Shown one piece after another: positions 58,880-64,000 of a stretch of DNA of 64,000 bases. Origin of the DNA: Christiangramia sp. (lineage in GTDB: Bacteria > Bacteroidota > Bacteroidia > Flavobacteriales > Flavobacteriaceae); the NCBI RefSeq assembly GCF_029937855.1, contig NZ_JAPYPC010000012.1:1-64000 (forward strand), read 5' to 3'. The first letter of the stretch is position 1; the number at the start of each line of letters is the position of its first letter. The position numbers and the translations under genes were made by a program. Under the pieces are notes generated by a model, which was not told where the DNA came from, did not search any database, and saw only the letters and a program-made list of their open reading frames with translations.

Positions 58880-59257
58880 ATGAGTATCCTTTCTTCATTA
58901 TTAGGCAACGCCGGTGCTATCGAAAAAGAAAAGCTTCAGGAGAAATATGGCAAATTATTAATCCCTTCTGAAGAAATCGAAGCTGGTTTTAAGATCATAA
59001 GGGACACCTTTATATTTACTAATAAGAGGCTAATTCTCGTGGATGTTCAGGGATTAACGGGCAGTAAGATTGAATATTTTTCAGTTTTATATAAAAGTAT
59101 TACCAGGTTTAGTGTGGAGACTGCCGGAAGTTTTGACCTGGATGCTGAGCTAAAAATATGGATCTCAGGAGAGCAAACTCCTTCTATTTCCAAGCGTTTC
59201 AATAAGAAAGTAGATATTTATGAAGTTCAGAAGTTATTGGCAGAATTTACCTTGTAA
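58880..59257 (+). CDS. PH-domain protein (bacterial PH type)
   Basis: A 125-residue soluble protein with a beta-rich fold of the bPH_1 type. The segment TFIFTNKRLILVDVQGLTGSK (quoted in part: TNKRLILVDVQGLTGSK, about 48-64) and the SVLYKSITRFSVETAGSFDL segment are characteristic. The C-terminal helix DIYEVQKLLAEF completes it. No membrane segment or signal is seen. The function of these domains is not well established. The tight link to the alcohol dehydrogenase has no obvious explanation. Confidence 0.82.
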   Translation: MSILSSLLGNAGAIEKEKLQEKYGKLLIPSEEIEAGFKIIRDTFIFTNKRLILVDVQGLTGSKIEYFSVLYKSITRFSVETAGSFDLDAELKIWISGEQTPSISKRFNKKVDIYEVQKLLAEFTL

Positions 59258-59277
59258 ATATTTGCAATAATTTTAGA

Positions 59278-59298
59278 ATCATTGTGATGTACAATGAT
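59278..59298. other. 8-bp hairpin between the PH gene and its terminator
   Basis: ATCATTGT (59278-59285) and ACAATGAT (59291-59298) with a GATGT loop, not followed by a T run. It may be an mRNA 3'-end structure or an operator. No function assigned. Confidence 0.45.
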
Positions 59299-59303
59299 CA
59301 TCT

Positions 59304-59339
59304 AAGCCACTTCCCAATCAAAGGATAAGTGGCTTTTTC
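59304..59339 (+). terminator. Intrinsic terminator after the PH-domain gene
   Basis: AAGCCACTT (59304-59312) pairs with AAGTGGCTT (59327-59335), with a 14-nt loop and five T's. Confidence 0.85.
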
Positions 59340-59380
59340 TTTAAAGATATTAGGATCACAAGTTTTCTTAGCTGAGTTCC

Positions 59381-59388
59381 TATCTTTG
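59381..59388 (+). promoter_or_regulatory. Promoter -7 element of hutI
   Basis: TATCTTTG, an exact TAnnTTTG match 36 nt before the chosen hutI start. It lies inside the longer in-frame reading and supports the shorter start. Confidence 0.55.
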
Positions 59389-59424
59389 TTTTTAGCATTT
59401 GTTGAACAACCAAGGAAAAAATAT

Positions 59425-60660
59425 ATGAGCATACTTTTAACCAATATAAAGGAACTACTACAAGTTAGAGAACCTAATTTTCTGAAAGTTTCCGGAAGTG
59501 AAATGAAAAAGCTTCCTACCATTAAAAACGCCTGGCTACTTATTAAAAATGAGAAAATTGCAGATTATGGATCGATGGACGAATTACCTGATATCAATGC
59601 TGATGAAACGATAGATACTAGCGGGAAAATTGTAATGCCCACCTGGTGTGATTCGCATACTCATATCGTGTATGCCGGAAATCGTGAACAGGAATTTGCC
59701 GACAGGATTAATGGGCTAAGCTATGAGGAAATTGCCAACCGTGGCGGTGGCATTTTAAATAGTGCAAAAACGCTGCAGGAGACTCCGGAAGATGAAGTTT
59801 ACTTGCAGTCGGCCGAAAGACTGGAAGAAATAATGAAGCTCGGGACTGGTGCCGTCGAGATTAAATCAGGATATGGTTTAACTGAAGAGGCCGAACTAAA
59901 AATGCTTCGGGTGATCAAAAAACTACGGGAAAATTACAGTTTGCCTATTAAATCAACTTTTTTAGGCGCTCATGCCATTCCTAAAGAATACAAAAGCAAG
60001 CCTGAAGTATATATGAAGCTGGTAATAAACGAGATCTTACCAAAAGTTGCTGAACAAAAACTGGCCGAATATATAGATATATTTTGTGAAAAAGGATATT
60101 TCAGCGTAGAAGACGCTGATATGCTCCTAACTGCTGCAAAAAAGTATGGCCTTAAACCAAAAATTCATGTAAATCAGTTCAATGCTATTGGAGGCGTAAA
60201 AGCCGCAGTGGAACATGACGCGCTTAGTGTAGATCATTTAGAAGTGATTACAGATGAGGATATTGAGGTTCTAAAAGGCAGTAAAACAATGCCGGTGGCA
60301 CTTCCCTCCTGCTCTTTATTCTTAAGTATTCCCTACACTCCAGCGAGAAAAATTTTAGATGCGGAATTGCCTCTGGCACTAGCCACCGATTTTAATCCTG
60401 GAAGTACTCCAAGCGGGAACATGAACCTGGTAGTTTCACTTGCCTGTATAAAAATGAAAATGACTCCAGAGGAAGCTATAAATGCTGCTACCATTAACGG
60501 GGCCTATGCTATGGAGTTGAGTGATACTCACGGTAGCATTACTAGAGGAAAAATGGCAAATTTTATTATTACCAAAGAGATTCCTTCTTATACTTTTCTA
60601 CCTTATGCCTTCGGAACAAATTCCATAGAATCTGTATACATTAACGGAAAAATAATCTAA
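59425..60660 (+). CDS. hutI: Imidazolonepropionase
   Basis: Hydrolyses imidazolone-5-propionate to formimino-glutamate in histidine breakdown. The metal site HTHIVYAGNRE lies near 75-85. IKSGYGL, FLGAHAIP and HVNQFNAIGG follow, with the catalytic ATDFNPGS segment near 325. I choose ATG 59425 (411 residues, MSILLTNIKELL) because the family starts here and because a promoter and terminator lie within the longer reading from 59329. hutG follows after 1 nt. hutH and hutU are not in the window. Confidence 0.95.
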   Translation: MSILLTNIKELLQVREPNFLKVSGSEMKKLPTIKNAWLLIKNEKIADYGSMDELPDINADETIDTSGKIVMPTWCDSHTHIVYAGNREQEFADRINGLSYEEIANRGGGILNSAKTLQETPEDEVYLQSAERLEEIMKLGTGAVEIKSGYGLTEEAELKMLRVIKKLRENYSLPIKSTFLGAHAIPKEYKSKPEVYMKLVINEILPKVAEQKLAEYIDIFCEKGYFSVEDADMLLTAAKKYGLKPKIHVNQFNAIGGVKAAVEHDALSVDHLEVITDEDIEVLKGSKTMPVALPSCSLFLSIPYTPARKILDAELPLALATDFNPGSTPSGNMNLVVSLACIKMKMTPEEAINAATINGAYAMELSDTHGSITRGKMANFIITKEIPSYTFLPYAFGTNSIESVYINGKII

Positions 60661-60661
60661 A

Positions 60662-61654
60662 ATGAAAGGTTTAAAGCTCTACAGGAAGTCAGATGTTGAA
60701 AGATTGATTTCAACCAGAAAAGGAGAAGTAAAATTCGGCGAAAACCTTCAATTTATTTCCAAGTTTGAAGAACTTGAGATTCATCCTGCCGAATATGTCT
60801 TACTGGGTATCCCAGAAGATATAGGCGTGAGGGCAAACTTTGGGAAAGCGGGAACTTCAAAAGCCTGGAAAGCGGCTTTAAAATCCCTGGTCAATATTCA
60901 GGTAAACAGGTTTAATAATCCTGAAAATGTAATTTTACTGGGAGAATTGGATTGTGGAGAGTTCATGAACAAGGCTTCGCTTATTGATGAATCTGACCCT
61001 AACTATCACTCCAAACTGGGAGATTTTGTAAAAGAGATTGATCAACTTGTTTCAGATCTTATCCAGTTCCTTATTTCAAAGGGAAAAGTCCCTATTATTA
61101 TTGGAGGAGGCCACAACAACGCCTATGGAAATATTAAAGGCGCAGCCAAAGCCCTGAAAGATCCCATAAATGTTATAAACATAGATGCACATACAGATCT
61201 ACGGCAGTTAGAGCACAGGCATAGTGGGAATGGTTTCAGTTATGCCATAGAAGGACAGTTTTTAAGAAAATACTGTGTTTTTGGACTTCATAGCAATTAT
61301 ACTCCGGAATATATTTTCACCCAAATGGATTCTACGGAAAATGTAAAATATCATTTAACTGAAGATCAATTGCCTTACTCAGATGAGCTTACAAGCGGTT
61401 TTCAAAAATGTCTGGAAGAATTTGAAAGTTCGAAATTCGGGTTTGAACTGGATTGCGATGCAATGGCAAATTTTCCAAGCAGTGCCCAATCTCCTTCAGG
61501 TTTTTCTGTGGATCAGGTAAGGAAACTTGTTAGCCAGGCCGGAAAGAGAAAAAACTGCTGTTATTTCCATATTTGTGAAGCTGCGCCTAAAGACGGGAAC
61601 GAAACACAGGTAGGCAAAGCCCTCGCTTATTTTATCTCAGATTTTATCAGGTAA
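60662..61654 (+). CDS. hutG: Formimidoylglutamase-like arginase-family hydrolase
   Basis: A 330-residue ureohydrolase. The binuclear manganese motifs are GGGHNNAYG (about 142-150), INIDAHTDLRQ (about 171-181) and FELDCDAM (about 260-267). It is likely to cleave N-formimino-glutamate to glutamate and formamide, the last step of one histidine pathway, given hutI immediately upstream. Agmatinase or another amidine hydrolase is a less likely alternative. The N-terminal 60 residues are more variable. Confidence 0.9.
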   Translation: MKGLKLYRKSDVERLISTRKGEVKFGENLQFISKFEELEIHPAEYVLLGIPEDIGVRANFGKAGTSKAWKAALKSLVNIQVNRFNNPENVILLGELDCGEFMNKASLIDESDPNYHSKLGDFVKEIDQLVSDLIQFLISKGKVPIIIGGGHNNAYGNIKGAAKALKDPINVINIDAHTDLRQLEHRHSGNGFSYAIEGQFLRKYCVFGLHSNYTPEYIFTQMDSTENVKYHLTEDQLPYSDELTSGFQKCLEEFESSKFGFELDCDAMANFPSSAQSPSGFSVDQVRKLVSQAGKRKNCCYFHICEAAPKDGNETQVGKALAYFISDFIR

Positions 61655-61657
61655 CTT

Positions 61658-62026
61658 CTAAGGATTTTTATCCAGCTTATTTTCTGAAGCCTGGCGCTGC
61701 CACGGAAACTTCCCTTCTATTTCTAGCTCTATAGACAAACTTAAGAATGTTCTTATCAATACGATAACTCCCAGCGTTAGCACTTTATCCATGGTTGGTT
61801 CTGTTACTACTGTTGCAATAATATCTGCAGCCACAAGAATTTCCAGGCCTAAAAGAATGCCTTTTCCCAATTCCTGACGCAGTAATTTATACGAACGCTG
61901 TTTTCCTTTTTGCACAGATAAAAGGAATTTACCCAGCGCTAAGATAGTTCCCACTAAAATAATAAGCACGCCCCCAACTTCAATTAGCCGGGCAATGTAC
62001 TCGATATATAATTTTATATTTTCCAT
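61658..62026 (-). CDS. DUF1622 membrane protein
   Basis: A 122-residue integral membrane protein with three hydrophobic segments (about 7-32, 55-72 and 80-100). Family features are the VGGVLIILVGT first helix, ELGKGILLGLEILVAADII and LTLGVIVLIRTFLSLSIELEIEG. The function of DUF1622 is unknown to me. It follows trehalase by 3 nt and converges with hutG. Its C-terminal tail is basic and polar. Confidence 0.85.
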   Translation of the reverse strand: MENIKLYIEYIARLIEVGGVLIILVGTILALGKFLLSVQKGKQRSYKLLRQELGKGILLGLEILVAADIIATVVTEPTMDKVLTLGVIVLIRTFLSLSIELEIEGKFPWQRQASENKLDKNP

Positions 62027-62029
62027 ATT

Positions 62030-63655
62030 CTATTCTTCCGAAGACAATTTTTGATAGACCCCATTGGTCCATCCAAAGCCATCCTGAGTGGGGTACTCTC
62101 CTCCTCCACTTTCTTTGGTAAGATCTTCTACATTATATTTTTCCAGCATCTTATATGTTCTACCGTAAACATCCTTATTTAGTTTCAGCCAACCTGAACT
62201 TATTTTTTCAGCTAGTTTATTCTTATTATAGCTTTGAAGTCCCTTGATAGTAAGCCACTGTAAAGGTGCCCAGCCATTGGGAGCATCCCATTGCTGTCCC
62301 GTATTATAAGGTGTGGTTACAACTCCGCCAGGTTTTAGGAAAACTTCTTCAATTTTTTCTGAAACTAAATCGGCCTGTTGCGCACTGGCGATCTCGAAGA
62401 AAAGGGGATAGACGCCTGCCAGGGATAAACGCTCGGTTTGCTCGCCCTTTTTAAAGTTATAGTCCATAAAATATCCTTTTTCATTATTCCAATGATATTT
62501 TAAGATTGCATTTTTTCTGCTTTGGGCTTTCTGATTAAACTTTTCTGATTTTTCAGAATCTCCGCTAATTTCGGCAGCTTTTGCAATAATATTTTCCAGA
62601 TTGTACATTAGAGAATTGAGATCTACAGGTACAATATGGGTCGTATGAATACTTGAAAGATCAAATTCACCTGCTTCATTCTTATTTAACCATCTACTGG
62701 AAAAATCCCAGCCAGATTCTGCTCCGGCTCTAAGATTTCTATATACTTCTTCTTTGGTTAGTTCAGGATTATCTGCTATTGCACTTTCTGCGGTTGCTAC
62801 ATCTTCCCGGTAACTCTCCGGTCTTGGGGTAGCCTTATCATCCCAATATCTGTTTAAAATTTCGCCATCCTGCATTTTAACCACTCGTCTATGCGTTTTT
62901 TCCTGATTGAGCTGTGAAGCTCCGTCCATCCAGAAATTATATTCCCTCTCCAACTCCGGTAGATATTTTGCATAAACCTGTTCTCCTTTAGATGTTGCAA
63001 GAACCTGCACCATCATAGCAAAAAAGGGCGGCTGTGATCTTCCTAGATAATAAGTCCTGTTTCCATTTGGAATAAAGCCGTATTCGTTGATCAGGTAAGC
63101 AAAATTATCTACCATATTCTGAATAGTTTCTATTTCTCCATCTTCCTGTAATCCCAGCATCGTAAAGTAACTATCCCAATAATAAATTTCCCGAAATCTG
63201 CCTCCCGGAACGATATATGGATTTGGCAAAGGAAGTAAAGTTCCGGAAATTCTCTCATCTGCCGGACGCTTAAGCACCTGCCAAAGATTTTTTATATGAG
63301 AATTAATGGAAGAAGAATCGGTTTCAAATTCAAAATCATTTCCGGGAATACTAAAATGCTGTTCCACAAAATCTGTGATACCCTCTGTGGTGGTATCCTT
63401 TAGCATATTATAGCGTTGCCTTATCAGGCCCACATTATATTCTGGAACCACATCTACAAAAGTTTTACTGTCTTTAAAAATCTCTTTTGTTTGTACATCG
63501 TAGAAAAGCTCGCCATATAGTTCTCCCGGCGGAAGTATTTCGACTTCATCTTCAATTATTTCCAATTCCTGTTCTGGATCGGGACCAATTTTACAGGAAA
63601 AAAATAAAGAGATTATTAATAGATAATTCAGAAAGAAAGGAATACGATGTTTCAT
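62030..63655 (-). CDS. treA: Periplasmic trehalase lipoprotein (GH37)
   Basis: Alpha,alpha-trehalase splitting trehalose into two glucoses. The lipobox LFFSC gives Cys21. Trehalase signature 1 is PGGRFREIYYWDSY (150-163), and signature 2 is QWDAPNGWAPLQ (about 464-475). The catalytic acid lies in GAESGWDFSSRW, and EYPTQDGFGWTNGV is near the end. Length of 541 matches GH37. The lipid anchor suggests the periplasmic or outer surface side. It is co-transcribed with the DUF1622 gene. A -7-like TATATTTA lies 18 nt upstream on the minus strand (63674-63681). Confidence 0.95.
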   Translation of the reverse strand: MKHRIPFFLNYLLIISLFFSCKIGPDPEQELEIIEDEVEILPPGELYGELFYDVQTKEIFKDSKTFVDVVPEYNVGLIRQRYNMLKDTTTEGITDFVEQHFSIPGNDFEFETDSSSINSHIKNLWQVLKRPADERISGTLLPLPNPYIVPGGRFREIYYWDSYFTMLGLQEDGEIETIQNMVDNFAYLINEYGFIPNGNRTYYLGRSQPPFFAMMVQVLATSKGEQVYAKYLPELEREYNFWMDGASQLNQEKTHRRVVKMQDGEILNRYWDDKATPRPESYREDVATAESAIADNPELTKEEVYRNLRAGAESGWDFSSRWLNKNEAGEFDLSSIHTTHIVPVDLNSLMYNLENIIAKAAEISGDSEKSEKFNQKAQSRKNAILKYHWNNEKGYFMDYNFKKGEQTERLSLAGVYPLFFEIASAQQADLVSEKIEEVFLKPGGVVTTPYNTGQQWDAPNGWAPLQWLTIKGLQSYNKNKLAEKISSGWLKLNKDVYGRTYKMLEKYNVEDLTKESGGGEYPTQDGFGWTNGVYQKLSSEE

Positions 63656-63729
63656 AAATTCAATTTGATATGATAAATATAAGAGAATATAGGATTTCTC
63701 TTGTGTGGTTAATTCTGGAAAGTATTTAA

Positions 63730-63737
63730 TAATTTTG
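63730..63737 (+). promoter_or_regulatory. Promoter -7 element of the GNAT gene
   Basis: TAATTTTG, an exact TAnnTTTG match 18 nt before the ATG. A TTG at 63701 is 26 nt away, too far. Confidence 0.45.
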
Positions 63738-63755
63738 ATCTCAAAATAAAATGAA

Positions 63756-64000
63756 ATGCAAATAGTTTCCTGGGAACCGAAATATTCCGAAGATTTTAAA
63801 GATATGAATCTTTATTGGTTGAAAGAATTTTTCTGGGTAGAACCACATGATGAGAATGTACTTGGAAATCCTGAAAAATATATCATAGAACCTGGCGGGA
63901 AGATTTTTTTCGTTAAGGAAAGTGAAGAAATCATCGGCTGTGTTGCCCTGATGAAAATAAAGGATGACATTTTTGAACTCACAAAAATGGCGGTTAAACC
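63756..64000 (+). CDS. GNAT-family N-acetyltransferase, truncated by the window end
   Basis: The open frame from ATG 63756 runs to the right edge (81 codons). The protein starts MQIVSWEPKYSEDFKDMNLYW and continues through IEPGGKIFFVKESEEIIGCV to LTKMAVKP. The ELTKMAVKP strand is the usual entry to the acetyl-CoA-binding loop of GNAT enzymes. An ATG at 63751 in another frame meets a stop after four codons. The substrate is unknown because the C-terminal part is missing. Confidence 0.85.
   Translation, partial: MQIVSWEPKYSEDFKDMNLYWLKEFFWVEPHDENVLGNPEKYIIEPGGKIFFVKESEEIIGCVALMKIKDDIFELTKMAVK

Noticed and set aside
59329-59424. 32-codon N-terminal extension of HutI
   Set aside because: It begins within the preceding terminator and contains the promoter -7 box. 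The ATG at 59425 fits the family.

Overview
The window is ordinary-looking core chromosome of a marine-type member of the Flavobacteriaceae, most like Gramella/Christiangramia (genus inferred from gene content and style, not searched). Lineage evidence: a GldI gliding-type peptidyl-prolyl isomerase, a bacillithiol deacetylase (BshB1), a methylmalonyl-CoA mutase pair, a cyclophilin-FKBP fusion, many Bacteroidetes DUF families, many short lipoprotein leaders, almost no Shine-Dalgarno sequences, and promoters of the Bacteroidetes form TTG-N18-20-TAnnTTTG. No prophage, insertion sequence, CRISPR array, plasmid gene or obvious island was found. Coding density is very high, and only one gap exceeds 300 bases (24479-24845). 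It is filled by small hairpin repeats.

Layout. 1-255: partial tRNA-Pro with its leader and promoter. 256-1919: PQQ-type sugar dehydrogenase plus cytochrome c lipoproteins. 2113-6643: uridine kinase, a DivIC/FtsB-like division protein and both methylmalonyl-CoA mutase subunits. 6817-10699: a dienoyl-CoA-reductase-like SDR and an M16 peptidase. 10853-16084: parA-parB-DUF5683-dapB-lepB-wbqC on the plus strand. 16064-20900, minus: a 97-residue membrane protein, mutL, two rhomboid proteases and an endonuclease/exonuclease/phosphatase protein. 21018-22301, minus: a TPR membrane protein and ribH. 22449-24478: recF, a lipoprotein, a DUF721 (DciA-like) protein and a small membrane protein. 24846-26357, minus: ndk and a PhoD-like phosphatase. 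26435-29233: nrnA, gldI and the dual immunophilin. 29302-36304: pepD (minus), DUF3810 and two large amidohydrolase-fold proteins. 36380-42500: trmH, M48 protease, relA/spoT, Fur-family regulator and purA. 42580-44280, minus: two Tat-exported ferritin-like proteins. 44504-54767: an OstA-like protein, an aminotransferase, a TPR protein, two DUF368 proteins, aroE, a DUF349 protein and a methyltransferase. 54768-57653, minus: mazG, tRNA-His, bshB1 and a trans-sulfuration enzyme. 57832-61654: alcohol dehydrogenase, PH-domain protein, hutI and hutG. 61658-63655, minus: DUF1622 and trehalase. A truncated GNAT acetyltransferase runs off the right edge.

The genes serve chromosome maintenance (ParAB, RecF, MutL, DciA-like), cell envelope (DivIC-like, LepB, OstA-like, DUF368, rhomboids, GldI), nucleotide and stringent metabolism (Udk, Ndk, PurA, MazG, RelA/SpoT, NrnA), and propionate, histidine, sulfur-thiol and trehalose metabolism.

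I saw no clearly new multi-gene system. The best leads are smaller: heptamer repeat arrays that supply the stop codons of two unrelated genes; a MutL without the recognisable endonuclease motifs; three amidohydrolase domains of which only one keeps the HxH metal motif; promoters so close to start codons that the mRNAs should be leaderless; a duplicated hairpin element in the recF-ndk gap; and a tRNA-His with two adjacent U-U oppositions in its acceptor stem.
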